DNA of 64,000 bases from Lactococcus hircilactis (lineage in GTDB: Bacteria > Bacillota > Bacilli > Lactobacillales > Streptococcaceae), in contig NZ_WITJ01000004.1 of the NCBI RefSeq assembly GCF_009601015.1, positions 142,991-206,990 on the forward strand, given 5' to 3'. The notes below the pieces were generated by a model, which was given only the letters and a program-made list of their open reading frames with translations, was not told the DNA's origin and did not search any database. Shown here one piece after another: positions 9,086 through 19,506 of this stretch. Made by a program: the position numbers and the translations under genes. Within the stretch, counting starts at the first letter, position 1. Each line of letters starts with the position of its first letter.

Positions 9086-10960
9086 TTAAACGGTTTTGTT
9101 CCCTTTGCGTTTTTTATCTACAACAACGATTGCAGTACCACCTGCAATAGCAACTAAAGCAAATGTAACCATTGCTGTTGTGCCACGTCCACCAGTAAAT
9201 GGCAAGAGTGTCTTAGGCGCATCTTCATAAGTATAATCAACGGCACCACCAGCAGTAGTATTCGTAACAGTAACCTTTTGTGGACTCTTCAAAAGTTCAT
9301 ATCCGTCAGGAGCTTTTGTTTCGACAACATAGTAATCACGAGACCAAGTATCATCAGATGTTCCGACAACATTATCAGCACCAGCACTAACGAGATCCAA
9401 AGGCAAACCTTTAAAGTTAGCGATTCCATCAGCACCTGTTTGTCCGCTAGTCAAGAATGTTACACCAGAAGGAAGTTGAGGTTGCGCACTAGTTGATGGA
9501 TTAGCCCAAACATAAGAATTACCATCAGAAGCAAGGAACTTGTTCGCATTTGCATTGGCTTCAGACGTTGCAATCATGAATTCTGCACCTGCCATAGGTT
9601 TTTTAGTATCTTGAGCTTCCTTTAAGATTTCAATTCCGCCATCTGCATAACCTGGGGTTTGAGAAGGTGGTGGTGTTTGTGTTACAGGTTTAGATCCTGG
9701 GGTTTGATAAGTAACATCAAACGTATTTGGAATCACGCCATCCCAACCTGCTTCAACAGTAGTATTGATATGAGTTGAAATCTTATCACCAGTAACGATA
9801 GTGTAAGTAGAACCATCAGCTAATTTAACAGAGCCTGTACCTACTGCTTGAATACCAGCAGCTGTCAAAGTTGCATAAAAGTTTCCATCAGCATCAGGAG
9901 CAGTCAAAGTATAGAGTGAAGAGTCAAATTGATGGTAAGTTCCATCAGAGCTAACAATACCCATTGATGATTTAGCTGCATTGTAAGTTAAATCTTTGTT
10001 CAAAGTATCATGAACAGTATAGTTGGCACTTGCAGGAGCAGTTGCCGCTGTTGTTCCATCAGCTTGGAAGTAATTTCCACCAGAGAAGTACATCGGATCA
10101 CCCTTTGCAACAGCAAAGTATGCAGGTGACTTATCTGCGTTATAGAGTTGATTACCATTAGCATCTACAATAGGAATTTGAGTATCTTTCGTAGCAAGAT
10201 CATACAATCCTGTTGGGATATTTGTATCCAACTCCCATTCAAAAGCATTTCCTGCGACTAATGAGTCAAATTGTTTCCCATCAATCGTTTTTTCTGGATT
10301 TAAATCATTTGCAATAACGTTTTTTGGTTGAGCATTAACATCATAAATCAAACCTGGATTTGAAGTATCACGTGACGTCTGTGGCACTTGAACAAAGAAT
10401 GGATTCGTTGGATTAACAACGGTAACAGGATTGTTAGTAGTTGGATCTGTTGCCTTTGAATCATCTCCTTCAACAACCATGTAAATACCATCAGGCATGC
10501 TGTTGAGATCACCAGTAACGTTTGAGGATGGTTTTTGTGAGCCATCAGGTGAGCCTAAACTCCACTCGATTTGACCATTAGCATCCGTAGTTCCAGTACC
10601 AACAAGTGTTTTGGTGTAATCTGTGCCTTCTTTTTGAACAGTTGGATCTGTCAAAGCAGCATCACCGATAGCAGTTACTTTATAGAGGTTAAATACAACA
10701 CCTTGAAGTGGCGTATTAGTTACGCTACCATCAAAGTTACCCGTACCATTATCTCCATGATCATTTGCTGTTTTAGCTTGATATTTAGTGATTGTAATCG
10801 AGCGCATCGTGCTTTGATCAGCGACAGGATTTGAGTTAGTTGCAGCATGAGCCACTGGAACGCTAATAATAGCTTGTCCGACTACAGGGCTTCCCAAGAC
10901 GAGTAGAGCAGAGCACACCAAGACGCGCGAAAGGACTCTTTTTTTAGTAGATTGCTTCAT
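9086..10960 (-). CDS. Major backbone pilin
   Basis: A 624-residue LPxTG pilin shaft subunit. A signal peptide covers about residues 1-39. A pilin-type motif, YDVNAQPKN near residue 210, supplies the lysine for intersubunit linkage. The E-box, YYVVETKAPDGYELL, lies near residue 550, and the sorting signal is LPFTG followed by a membrane span and KKRKGNK. Several CnaB-like domains occur between, which in the family form isopeptide bonds. It is first in the operon with its own promoter; minor pilin and the double sortase follow. Polymerisation by the first sortase domain is inferred. Confidence 0.92.
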   Translation of the reverse strand: MKQSTKKRVLSRVLVCSALLVLGSPVVGQAIISVPVAHAATNSNPVADQSTMRSITITKYQAKTANDHGDNGTGNFDGSVTNTPLQGVVFNLYKVTAIGDAALTDPTVQKEGTDYTKTLVGTGTTDANGQIEWSLGSPDGSQKPSSNVTGDLNSMPDGIYMVVEGDDSKATDPTTNNPVTVVNPTNPFFVQVPQTSRDTSNPGLIYDVNAQPKNVIANDLNPEKTIDGKQFDSLVAGNAFEWELDTNIPTGLYDLATKDTQIPIVDANGNQLYNADKSPAYFAVAKGDPMYFSGGNYFQADGTTAATAPASANYTVHDTLNKDLTYNAAKSSMGIVSSDGTYHQFDSSLYTLTAPDADGNFYATLTAAGIQAVGTGSVKLADGSTYTIVTGDKISTHINTTVEAGWDGVIPNTFDVTYQTPGSKPVTQTPPPSQTPGYADGGIEILKEAQDTKKPMAGAEFMIATSEANANANKFLASDGNSYVWANPSTSAQPQLPSGVTFLTSGQTGADGIANFKGLPLDLVSAGADNVVGTSDDTWSRDYYVVETKAPDGYELLKSPQKVTVTNTTAGGAVDYTYEDAPKTLLPFTGGRGTTAMVTFALVAIAGGTAIVVVDKKRKGNKTV

Positions 10961-11046
10961 AAGGTTCTCCTATTTTTTTTAATTCACATCACTCGCCTCA
11001 TCAAAACATTTGAGCCATCTAATGTGAGTAAATACATTACACTGTA

Positions 11047-11075
11047 ATAATAAGTTTTTTTCCTTTTTTAGTCAA
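11047..11075 (-). promoter_or_regulatory. Promoter of the pilus operon
   Basis: On the minus strand TTGACT, a 17-base spacer, then TATTAT, about 90 bases upstream of the backbone pilin start. Confidence 0.65.
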
Positions 11076-11238
11076 GATTCATTTAAGCTAGTTTTTCTAA
11101 CTGTTTTAGTCTATTTTCATCAATATCTTTTATAAAAATTCTATATTTTTAATTACAATTAACTAAAACCACCTATTTTATTTTTTTCTACTTTTTCTCG
11201 TTTACACTTCTGCACAGCAAAAATAAAAACAAAAAAAC

Positions 11239-11259
11239 GATAAGAAATCATTTCTTATC
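11239..11259 (-). terminator. Terminator of the SRR adhesin gene
   Basis: Perfect 9-base arms (GATAAGAAA and TTTCTTATC) around a 3-base loop, followed on the minus strand by G and a run of seven T. It is 38 bases past the stop. Confidence 0.85.
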
Positions 11260-11296
11260 ATTTTTTGTAAGCCCTCGATAAAAGAGCGGTAACACA

Positions 11297-14200
11297 TTAG
11301 TTTTTCTTCTTTTTCTTTACTCCAAGAGCGCCAAGCATTGCTAAACCAGCAAGCATTCCACCAACACTAGACAAAGAATTATCTTGATCCCCAGTCTTTG
11401 GCAAAGTTCCCGTGTGATGAGAAGGATATCCCTGATGATGCCCAGATTCGCTATCAGAAACAGAATCCGAATCACTCATACTATCAGAAATCGAATCACT
11501 CATACTTGAACTATCAGATACAGAATCACTAACTGAATCGGATGTAGAATCGCTATCACTTACAGAGTCGCTGATTGAGTCAGATGTTGAAGCACTATCT
11601 GATACAGAATCACTAACTGAATCTGACGTCGAAGCACTATCACTTACTGAATCTGAAATTGAATCAGATGTTGAAGCACTATCAGATACCGAATCACTAA
11701 CTGAATCGGATGTTGAAGCGCTATCCGATACAGAGTCACTAATTGAATCGGATGTAGAATCGCTGTCGGATACGGAATCACTAACTGAATCGGACGTTGA
11801 AGCGCTATCGGATACAGAGTCGCTGATTGAATCTGATGTAGAGTCGCTGTCTGATAAGGAATCACTAACTGAATCAGATGTGGAATTGCTATCACTTACG
11901 GAATCAGAAATTGAATCGGATGTCGAAGCGCTATCAGAAACAGAGTCTGAAATTGAATCGGACGTCGAAGCGCTATCTGAAACTGAATCAGAAATTGAAT
12001 CAGATGTAGAATCACTATCTGATACAGAGTCGCTGATTGAGTCAGATGTTGAAGCACTATCAGATACCGAATCACTCACTGAATCTGACGTTGAAGCACT
12101 ATCGGATACAGAATCACTCACTGAGTCAGAAATAGAATCTGACGTTGAAGCACTATCACTTACTGAATCAGAAATTGAATCAGATGTTGACTCACTATCT
12201 GATACAGAGTCGCTGATTGAGTCAGATGTAGAATCGCTGTCGGATACGGAATCACTAACTGAATCGGATGTGGAGTTGCTATCACTTACAGAGTCGCTGA
12301 TTGAATCAGACGTCGAAGCACTATCGGATACCGAATCGGAAATTGAATCAGACGTTGAAGCGCTGTCGGATACGGAATCACTAACTGAATCGGAAATAGA
12401 GTCGGACGTTGAATCACTATCTGATACAGAGTCACTGATTGAGTCAGATGTTGAATCACTATCAGATACAGAATCACTAACTGAATCGGATGTTGAAGCG
12501 CTATCGGATACCGAATCACTAACTGAATCGGATGTTGAAGCGCTATCCGATACAGAGTCACTAATTGAATCGGATGTAGAATCACTGTCGGATACGGAAT
12601 CAGAAATTGAATCAGACGTCGAAGCACTATCGGATACAGAGTCACTAATTGAATCGGACGTTGAAGCGCTATCGGATACCGAATCACTCACCGAATCGGA
12701 TGTTGAAGCACTATCACTTACAGAATCACTCACTGAATCGGATGTTGAATCGCTATCTGATACAGAATCACTCACTGAATCGGATGTCGAAGCACTATCA
12801 GAAACAGAGTCTGAAATTGAATCGGATGTTGAAGCGCTATCCGATACAGAGTCACTAACTGAATCAGATGTGGAATTGCTATCACTTACAGAGTCACTAA
12901 GTGAATCTGATGTAGAGTCGCTCTCTGATACGGAATCAGAAATTGAATCGGACGTTGAAGCACTATCACTTACTGAATCAGAAATTGAATCAGATGTAGA
13001 ATCGCTATCACTTACAGAGTCGCTGATTGAGTCAGATGTTGAATCACTATCTGATACAGAATCACTCACTGAATCGGATGTAGAATCGCTGTCGGATACG
13101 GAATCACTAACTGAATCGGACGTTGAAGCGCTATCGGATACGGAATCACTAACTGAATCGGACGTTGAAGCACTATCACTTACTGAATCTGAAATTGAAT
13201 CGGACGTGGACTCACTGTCAGATACTGAATCTGAAATTGAATCAGATGTTGAAGCACTATCCGATACAGAGTCGCTGATTGAATCGGATGTTGAATCGCT
13301 GTCGGATACGGAATCAGAAATTGAATCAGACGTCGAAGCACTATCGGATACCGAATCAGAAATTGAATCGGACGTTGAAGCACTATCACTTATTGAATCA
13401 GATGTTGAAGCGCTATCACTTACAGAGTCGCTGATTGAGTCAGATGTTGAATCACTATCTGATACAGAATCACTCACTGAATCGGATGTTGAAGCGCTGT
13501 CGGATACGGAATCACTCACTGAATCTGACGTTGAAGCGCTATCCGATACAGAGTCACTGATTGAATCGGATGTTGAAGCGCTATCCGATACAGAGTCACT
13601 AATTGAATCGGATGTAGAATCGCTGTCGGATACGGAATCACTAACTGAATCTGACGTTGAAGCGCTATCCGATACAGAGTCACTAACTGAATCAGATGTG
13701 GAATTGCTATCACTTACAGAGTCACTAAGTGAATCTGATGTAGAGTCGCTATCGGATACGGAATCTGAAATTGAATCGGATGTTGAAGCGCTATCTGATA
13801 CGGAATCACTAACTGAATCTGATGTCGAGTCGCTATCGGATACGGAATCTGAAATTGAATCGGATGTCGAATTGCTATCACTTACTGAATCACTAACTGA
13901 ATCGGACGTTGACTCGCTATCAGATACAGAATCAGAAATTGAATCGGACGTTGAAGCACTGTCACTTACTGAATCAGAAATTGAATCAGATGTAGAATCG
14001 CTGTCGGATACGGAATCACTAACTGAATCTGACGTTGAAGCGCTATCCGATACAGAGTCACTAACTGAATCAGATGTGGAATTGCTATCACTTACGGAAT
14101 CTGAAATCGAATCGGATGTTGAAACACTATCTGAAACTGAATCAGAATCACTGATGGAATCGCTGTCAGATACTGAATTGCTCGTGCTATCACTTACAGA

Positions 14201-16156
14201 TTCGCTATCTGAAATAGAATCAGAATCACTGATGGAATCGCTATCGGATACGGAGTCACTGGTACTATCACTTACAGATTCACTATCTGAAATCGAAGCT
14301 GAATCACTGATGGAGTCGCTATCGGATACGGAATCACTGGTACTATCACTTACAGATTCGCTATCTGAAATCGAATCAGAATCACTGATGGAGTCGCTAT
14401 CGGATACGGAATCACTGGTGGATTCACTCAAGCTATCGCTCAGTGAGTCACTCGTACTTGAACTTTCCGAGTCACTTAAACTATCACTATCTGAAAGAGA
14501 GTCGGAGTCACTTGCACTCTCGCTATCTGAAATTGAATCCGAATCACTCAATGAGTCACTATCTGAAACAGAATCGCTCGTTGAATCGCTAAGTGAATTA
14601 CTATCAGAAACTGAGTCGCTCGTCGAATCACTTAAGCTCTCACTATCTGAAATTGAATTAGAATCGCTTAAAGACACGCTATCAGAAATTGAATCGCTCG
14701 TCGAGTCACTCAGAGAATCACTCAAGCTATCACTTGTAGAATCACTGATGGAATGATCATCTGAAATTGAGTCGCTCATACTATCGCTTAGGCTGTCACT
14801 CGTCGAATCACTAGTAGAGTTGCTGTCCGAAAGGCTATCGCTCATACTGTCACTTAGGCTATCACTTGTAGAATCACTGATAGAGATGCTATCAGAAGTG
14901 ACATCACTCAAGCTATCACTCAAACTATCCGAAGTGGATTCGCTCAAACTATCGCTTTGGCTATCTGAATCAGAAGCAGCATCCCCTTTAGTATAAACAT
15001 AGATGACATTTTGATCATTGGCAGTATAATTTCCTGACGTATTTCCGTTTACCGTTTTATAAGTATAACCAGGAATTACAGGAGGTGTAGCTGCTGTCCA
15101 AGGATCCCCAATATCCCCTTGAGTCGTTGTATCTGGAGCAATTGTATTTCCATTCACATCCTGATAATGTACAATAACTTTCCCTTGAGCAATCGTATAA
15201 TTAAAACTATTTAATTTAAATTGTTGAAGATTATAGTATGATCCCGTAGATCCTGCAATCCCAAAAGACATAGAATTATTACTACCAAGCATAACTGAAA
15301 TATCCTTTGACCATGTTTTGCCATCATAATTAACAGTCATTGTTTTTGTACTACCATCAAAATGAACCGTTATTGATTTAAAAACATTATTAGATGGTTG
15401 GGATATTTGTTGGGCAGAATTTGCAACAGTAATAGCCCTTCCGGACGTTCCATCCACAAATGCACCAAAAGCTGCTGGTTTCCCATTATCCGCTGTAGCA
15501 AATTGTGAAGGATCAGCATCAGCGTAAGCTTCACTATTATTATTGTAGTAGGTATCAAGCTTAAAGCCAAATGCTCCCTTGACCCCACCTATTCCCATGG
15601 GATTTCCATATGCACCAATAACACTGGTATCTCCTGGTTGAAACAAGAAGCTAATCCCATCAGCACCACCCTGGCTTGCACTCTTATTCCCAAGATTGAC
15701 AGATCCTTCTAAAGTGAACGATTGAGACATGTCAATCTTTGTGTTAAGAAGAGTGTTGCCAACACTATTTCCAGCATTAGGAGTCAACGTAGCAAGACCT
15801 GAACTATCAATACTAGCTACTCCATTACTTTTAAAATTTGCTGCATAATCTGAACCATTTAATGTGACCGTACGAGAACTCGCAGAACTTGCTCCCAAAA
15901 CGGTCGTGCTTGCCGGAATCGTCGTTTTATTTTGATTCACGAGCAATTCCGATCCGTTTACCTCTTTAGCCTGAGTATCGCCCGTACTTGTAGTGTCGGC
16001 TGTAACGATCATTGGGACAGCCACTCCTCCACCACCAAGAACACTCATCACCCCAGTGATTGTTGAATAAACCCACGTTTTTTTTCGTTTGTAAGACCGA
16101 TATCGTTCTTTTTTATCGGAACTTAACATTTTTTTGATGTTATTTTTTCTTGACAT
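11297..16156 (-). CDS. Serine-rich repeat (SRR) surface adhesin with L-type lectin-like domain
   Basis: A 1619-residue cell-wall glycoprotein substrate of the accessory Sec system. The long signal peptide carries the SRR signature [13 protein letters not shown], then a hydrophobic Gly-rich core to about residue 53. Residues about 90-330 resemble a bacterial legume-lectin domain, with [11 protein letters not shown] and the metal-site pattern LDTYYNN. A MucBP-like domain follows ([17 protein letters not shown] to VIYVY). Residues about 395-1570 are almost pure Ser-Asp-rich repeats with Thr, Val, Ile and Ala. The end is LPKTG, a membrane span and KKKKKN. Glycosylation by GtfA/GtfB and Gtf3 enzymes encoded upstream is inferred. 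The ligand is unknown; a glycan is suggested by the lectin domain. Confidence 0.93.
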   Translation of the reverse strand: MSRKNNIKKMLSSDKKERYRSYKRKKTWVYSTITGVMSVLGGGGVAVPMIVTADTTSTGDTQAKEVNGSELLVNQNKTTIPASTTVLGASSASSRTVTLNGSDYAANFKSNGVASIDSSGLATLTPNAGNSVGNTLLNTKIDMSQSFTLEGSVNLGNKSASQGGADGISFLFQPGDTSVIGAYGNPMGIGGVKGAFGFKLDTYYNNNSEAYADADPSQFATADNGKPAAFGAFVDGTSGRAITVANSAQQISQPSNNVFKSITVHFDGSTKTMTVNYDGKTWSKDISVMLGSNNSMSFGIAGSTGSYYNLQQFKLNSFNYTIAQGKVIVHYQDVNGNTIAPDTTTQGDIGDPWTAATPPVIPGYTYKTVNGNTSGNYTANDQNVIYVYTKGDAASDSDSQSDSLSESTSDSLSDSLSDVTSDSISISDSTSDSLSDSMSDSLSDSNSTSDSTSDSLSDSMSDSISDDHSISDSTSDSLSDSLSDSTSDSISDSVSLSDSNSISDSESLSDSTSDSVSDSNSLSDSTSDSVSDSDSLSDSDSISDSESASDSDSLSDSDSLSDSESSSTSDSLSDSLSESTSDSVSDSDSISDSDSISDSESVSDSTSDSVSDSDSISDSASISDSESVSDSTSDSVSDSDSISDSDSISDSESVSDSTSNSVSDSDSISDSDSVSDSVSTSDSISDSVSDSNSTSDSVSDSVSDSASTSDSVSDSVSDSDSTSDSISDSVSDSASTSDSISDSVSDSESTSDSVSDSVSDSNSTSDSISDSVSDSDSTSDSVSDSVSDSASTSDSISDSVSDSDSTSDSLSDSVSDSNSTSDSVSDSVSDSASTSDSVSDSVSDSDSTSDSISDSVSDSASTSDSISDSVSDSASTSDSVSDSVSDSASTSDSVSDSVSDSDSTSDSISDSVSDSASTSDSISDSASTSDSISDSVSDSASTSDSISDSVSDSDSTSDSISDSVSDSASTSDSISDSVSDSESTSDSISDSVSDSASTSDSVSDSVSDSASTSDSVSDSVSDSDSTSDSVSDSVSDSDSTSDSISDSVSDSDSTSDSISDSVSDSASTSDSISDSVSESDSTSDSLSDSVSDSNSTSDSVSDSVSDSASTSDSISDSVSDSASTSDSVSDSVSDSDSTSDSVSDSVSDSASTSDSVSDSVSDSASTSDSISDSVSDSASTSDSISDSVSDSDSTSDSISDSVSDSASTSDSVSDSVSDSASTSDSVSDSVSDSDSTSDSISDSVSDSDSTSDSISDSVSDSVSDSASTSDSISDSVSDSASTSDSISDSVSDSNSTSDSVSDSVSDSDSTSDSISDSVSDSESTSDSISDSVSDSASTSDSISDSVSDSVSDSASTSDSVSDSVSDSASTSDSISDSVSDSDSTSDSISDSVSDSASTSDSISDSVSDSASTSDSISDSVSDSNSTSDSVSDSLSDSDSTSDSISDSVSDSASTSDSVSDSVSDSDSTSDSISDSVSDSASTSDSVSDSVSDSASTSDSISDSVSDSASTSDSVSDSVSDSASTSDSISDSVSDSDSTSDSVSDSVSDSSSMSDSISDSMSDSDSVSDSESGHHQGYPSHHTGTLPKTGDQDNSLSSVGGMLAGLAMLGALGVKKKKKN
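11446..14976 (-). repeat. Ser-Asp repeat region of the SRR adhesin
   Basis: About 3.5 kb of imperfect tandem repeats coding for Ser-x-Ser-Asp units. The middle is organised as roughly 36-base (12-residue) blocks of the type [12 protein letters not shown], and the 5' part is less regular. Blocks alternate synonymous TCA/TCG/TCC and AGT codons. Such arrays change length by slippage or recombination, and the assembly may be uncertain here. Confidence 0.9.
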
Positions 16157-16598
16157 TAATTCCTGTTACCTTTCTTTTGGCGCTTTAGTTTTTTTAATTC
16201 TTAACTCTGGTTTCTCAGCTGCCAAGATAGTGATTGAAAGAATTTTTGATGATTTATCTAATTTGTAGCGACCTTAACTAGATGTACCGTATTGATGGAT
16301 AATTTCATCACTCATCTCCCATTTTTGCGGAGAATAGAATTATAGCTCCTTTTCAAAAATTCTTTTGGAATATTTGGAATAAGGGAGTTTCTCATGAAAA
16401 TATAAAAGCATGGTTACAACGTTATATTTTCAATCAAATAACTATCTTCTGTATTCATAAAAGCAAACCGTATTCATGTAAAAAGTAACCCACAGTGACT
16501 ATTTTCTTCAATACTCACGATATTAATCACTTTTTACTTCAACTCGACTCAGATTGCTAAACTCTCATCACCCCCTTTCAATTGCAGATTCTCCACTA
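16157..16598. other. Long leader region upstream of the SRR gene
   Basis: 442 bases without a convincing gene. A minus-strand TATAAT lies at 16339-16344, but its -35 region is poor. That start would give a leader of about 180 bases. A ribosome site (AAAGAAAGGTAACAGG-like) lies just before the SRR ATG. The region separates the SRR gene from the gtf/Sec operon, so the adhesin probably has its own promoter. Confidence 0.45.
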
Positions 16599-17651
16599 TT
16601 AAACTAAATCATCTTTAAACCCTAATTCTAAAGTTCTTAACATTGCCATCAATGCCCTTTTGATAAAGAATCCCTCTGACACAGCTTCTTGCCAATACCT
16701 AACATTGTCCACCATCTTCTGATAATCCTGAGCAGTTATAGAGGAAAAAATTGCATCCATGTCATTTAAATCATCTACGACTAGTCCAATGCCGTGTTTT
16801 TCAACCATTGACGCATGATAGGTTTTACTAGGAACAATCACAGGAATCCCTGCTGCTAGATACATCGATAACTTAGTAGGATTATTAAATTGGTTATAAT
16901 AAACAAAATTCATATTCGATTTTTCAATGAGATTTTCTGTCACTACCACCCCAAATCCACCATCAAGACGAGAAACAATCTCATCACTGGGCTGACGTCC
17001 CAACCATGTTACACTTCCACTTTCCAAAACATTTTTTTCAACATGCCGATCATAAATATAAAGCGGCGTTGCTGCTCGATAAGTCGTATCAATAATGTCT
17101 CGTCCACCCACATAATAGAGTTGCTTTTTAAATTGTTTTTCTTGTCTTGGTCCACTATAGAAATAATCCCAGAGTTGCATTGGAATCATGGGGACATGCA
17201 CTCCATCTTCTTGTAATTTATGAGCTTCTTTTCCGTTTGCCACGATCAATAAGTCAAATTTTTTGAGCTGATTCAGCCAAAAATCGTTTTTACGATCGTA
17301 TTCTTCCTCTCCTTTTGTAAACATCCAGGTCGGAATATCATGAATCAAAGCAACCATTCGAACGCCTTCTATTCCCTTAATCGTATCAAAGAACTCAGCT
17401 TGAAAATTAAGCTGTGTCCACATTGGAAACTGTACAACAACTAAATCACCTGGTTGAATAACTCCTAAAACAGCTTCACGAATGTGAAGGCGTCGGTTGG
17501 CATTATTACTAATATTGGGATATCCAGTAATATTTAACTCTTGAAAACCTAACGTTTGAGCTGAACGGGCGACATTCTTACTTACAATTTGAATTGCATC
17601 ATATTGCTGCTGATAATTTGTGGCATTGAGTCGTGTTATCCAATTAGTCAT
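16599..17651 (-). CDS. Gtf3-family SRR glycosyltransferase, copy 2
   Basis: A 350-residue cytosolic glycosyltransferase of the Gtf3/Nss family, which in streptococci adds the second sugar (glucose) to GlcNAc-modified SRR adhesins. Family features are LVVVQFPMWTQLNF, VRMVALIHDIPTWMF, LDGGFGVVVTEN and LAAGIPVIVPS near the nucleotide-sugar site. It begins MTNWIT, like its upstream neighbour, and overlaps it by 8 bases. The two are related but clearly diverged, so they may add different sugars or act in sequence. It is the last gene of the accessory Sec operon before the SRR gene. Confidence 0.86.
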   Translation of the reverse strand: MTNWITRLNATNYQQQYDAIQIVSKNVARSAQTLGFQELNITGYPNISNNANRRLHIREAVLGVIQPGDLVVVQFPMWTQLNFQAEFFDTIKGIEGVRMVALIHDIPTWMFTKGEEEYDRKNDFWLNQLKKFDLLIVANGKEAHKLQEDGVHVPMIPMQLWDYFYSGPRQEKQFKKQLYYVGGRDIIDTTYRAATPLYIYDRHVEKNVLESGSVTWLGRQPSDEIVSRLDGGFGVVVTENLIEKSNMNFVYYNQFNNPTKLSMYLAAGIPVIVPSKTYHASMVEKHGIGLVVDDLNDMDAIFSSITAQDYQKMVDNVRYWQEAVSEGFFIKRALMAMLRTLELGFKDDLV

Positions 17652-18723
17652 TATTAACCTCCTGATGAATTAAAGTATCCGTAAAACCGAGATTAAGCAC
17701 ACGAATGGCTTCTATTGCCGCACCTTTGGCAAAAAATCCTGATGTCACCGCGCGTTGCCATGGCTTAAGGTTGTCAAGCATTTGATAGTAAGCTTCCTCA
17801 CTCACCCCATTGATTGCTTCCGCGAGATCTTCCAACTCGTCAATGACAACACCAACCCCTTGAGCTTTAATCCATTTCGCATGAGCCGTGTTAGACAAGC
17901 AAACAACAGGTAAACCTGATGCCAAATATAGTGAGAGTTTCATGGGATTATTGTATTCCCCATAGCGGTGCATCCCTTTATAGCTCCCGTTTTGTGGATA
18001 ATACAAAAGACCAAAACCACCGTCCAACTTTGAAGGAATATCATTACTTTCCATTGGTCCTAAAAGGGAAACGTGGTCTGGAAAATCTTTGACCTGGTTG
18101 TTTGGACCAATAAAATTGATTCGTATATTAGAAGGTACCTCCGCAATCATGGCAGGATCGATTCCCGTCGCAACATAGAAAAGTTCTTTTTTATATTTTT
18201 TAGGAACGAGTGGTCCTTTATAAACAAAGTCCGACAAATGCATTGAAATCATTGGTGTTGTAACACCACCTTCTTGTTTTAAGCGTAAAGCCATTTTCGG
18301 ATTCGCCGCAATAACAAGATCATATTTATTTAACATCCATAAAGAAGCGTCTCCAGTATAATCTCTATCACGATTATCTTGAAGCCAAGAAACAATATCC
18401 CAAACTAATGCTACAATTTTTGCATGCCGTACTGAGGTTAAATAGTTGATGAACTCTAGTTCAAACTCCGTATGATTTGTCCACAAAGGATATTGCACAA
18501 TTACCGTATCCCCTGGTAAAACACAATTGAGTAAAGCTTCAAGGTATTCCCCCCTCGCTTCTTTTCCTACTTCTCGTAATTTTGCTGCATATATTCTTGG
18601 ATAATGTAGTTTACGAAATCCTATTTCAAAAATAGATTGCGCAGCCATTTGATTTGCTATAATGCCTGATGCGCGCCGAGAAACGTAGTCGTTGTCCTCA
18701 ACTTCAGTAATCCAATTCGTCAC
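17644..18723 (-). CDS. Gtf3-family SRR glycosyltransferase, copy 1
   Basis: A 359-residue paralogue of the next gene with the same architecture: TVIVQYPLWTNHTEF, KIVALVWDIVSWLQ, LDGGFGLLYYPQNG and LASGLPVVCLS. It is inferred to extend the O-glycan on the SRR adhesin in the cytosol before export. It starts 6 bases downstream of asp3, and its stop overlaps the start of copy 2, indicating translational coupling. Which paralogue acts first cannot be told from sequence. Confidence 0.86.
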   Translation of the reverse strand: MTNWITEVEDNDYVSRRASGIIANQMAAQSIFEIGFRKLHYPRIYAAKLREVGKEARGEYLEALLNCVLPGDTVIVQYPLWTNHTEFELEFINYLTSVRHAKIVALVWDIVSWLQDNRDRDYTGDASLWMLNKYDLVIAANPKMALRLKQEGGVTTPMISMHLSDFVYKGPLVPKKYKKELFYVATGIDPAMIAEVPSNIRINFIGPNNQVKDFPDHVSLLGPMESNDIPSKLDGGFGLLYYPQNGSYKGMHRYGEYNNPMKLSLYLASGLPVVCLSNTAHAKWIKAQGVGVVIDELEDLAEAINGVSEEAYYQMLDNLKPWQRAVTSGFFAKGAAIEAIRVLNLGFTDTLIHQEVNND

Positions 18724-18729
18724 TTTTTC

Positions 18730-19506
18730 TTATCTCCTCTTCATTTTACTTGAATTCAAATCTTGTTTTATTTTTTCAATGGCTTCACTGGGTATCGTAT
18801 AGAACCCCATCCCTGCTACCATATTTAATTGATATTCCCGATTCACTTGAAATTCAATAGTTAAGTCATTCACTAACTCCTCTAAATCTTTCCCGTTTGT
18901 AAAAACAAAAATCTGATTATAAGGCACATCTTTTTGAAATGAAATGGGGAGAATTGTCCGAGGACCACTATTTAATATGATATGAGCTTTTTTATTTGTG
19001 AATTTTCCACTCGTACGGGGATAAATCCATTCATAGTGCTGACTAAAATTTTTTTCTACAATAAATTCATTCTCTTGTGCTTCATTGATCATCAGATAAT
19101 CAAAATTAATCCATTTATGCTTTAAATTAATCAGATGAATTTCATATTCGACCATCCCACTGGGAACGATAAAATTCAAACAAAAATCTGTGCTCATAAA
19201 CCTTTGAATAATTTCATGTTCATCATCAAAAAAATCAATTTGAATCTGAACTGGTAAATCATTATCAGCTTCTAGCTTAAATGATAAATCATACTCCTTA
19301 TTTAAAGAAAGTAATGGAAGCGTTGGTACATTTCCACTTGATAAATAATCTGAAGAAGATTTCCACGTACATATTATTTGTCCTGGAGATAACATTTCAT
19401 TAGCATAATAAACCGACTGATTTTTGTTGAACCGTAGTGTAGCTCCATTTACGTAAGTCGCTGAAATATTTTTAGGCCAACGCATCAAAAACAATTCAGT
19501 CATCAT
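18730..19506 (-). CDS. asp3: Accessory Sec protein Asp3
   Basis: A 258-residue accessory Sec component. In streptococci Asp1, Asp2 and Asp3 form a complex that modifies and escorts the SRR adhesin to SecA2/SecY2. Recognisable blocks are the N-terminal TYVNGATLRFNKNQSVYY, CTWKSSSDYLSSGNVPTLPLL and the beta-rich YEIHLINLKHKWINFDYLMI. After this Asp3 core (about residue 150) there are about 100 extra residues, longer than the usual Asp3. It overlaps the end of asp2 by 11 bases. Confidence 0.82.
   Translation of the reverse strand: MMTELFLMRWPKNISATYVNGATLRFNKNQSVYYANEMLSPGQIICTWKSSSDYLSSGNVPTLPLLSLNKEYDLSFKLEADNDLPVQIQIDFFDDEHEIIQRFMSTDFCLNFIVPSGMVEYEIHLINLKHKWINFDYLMINEAQENEFIVEKNFSQHYEWIYPRTSGKFTNKKAHIILNSGPRTILPISFQKDVPYNQIFVFTNGKDLEELVNDLTIEFQVNREYQLNMVAGMGFYTIPSEAIEKIKQDLNSSKMKRR

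Larger units (their letters stand above)
10961..11296. other. Intergenic region between pilus and SRR adhesin genes
   Basis: No gene seen. It holds the pilus promoter (11047-11075) and the SRR terminator (11239-11259). The rest is strongly A/T-rich. Confidence 0.7.

Noticed and set aside
11880..14756. A 958-codon plus-strand open frame rich in Glu-Ser-Asp, opposite the SRR gene
   Set aside because: It is the antisense shadow of the Ser-Asp repeats: complementing TCx/GAy codons in this phase yields no stops. It has no ribosome site or domain, and the minus-strand gene has signal peptide, lectin domain and LPKTG.
11446..14976. Regular repeats that could suggest a CRISPR array or satellite
   Set aside because: The repeats are in-frame coding units without unique spacers. 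No cas gene is present.
16157..16598. A riboswitch or small gene in the SRR leader
   Set aside because: No conserved riboswitch pattern, strong hairpin or convincing coding frame could be seen.
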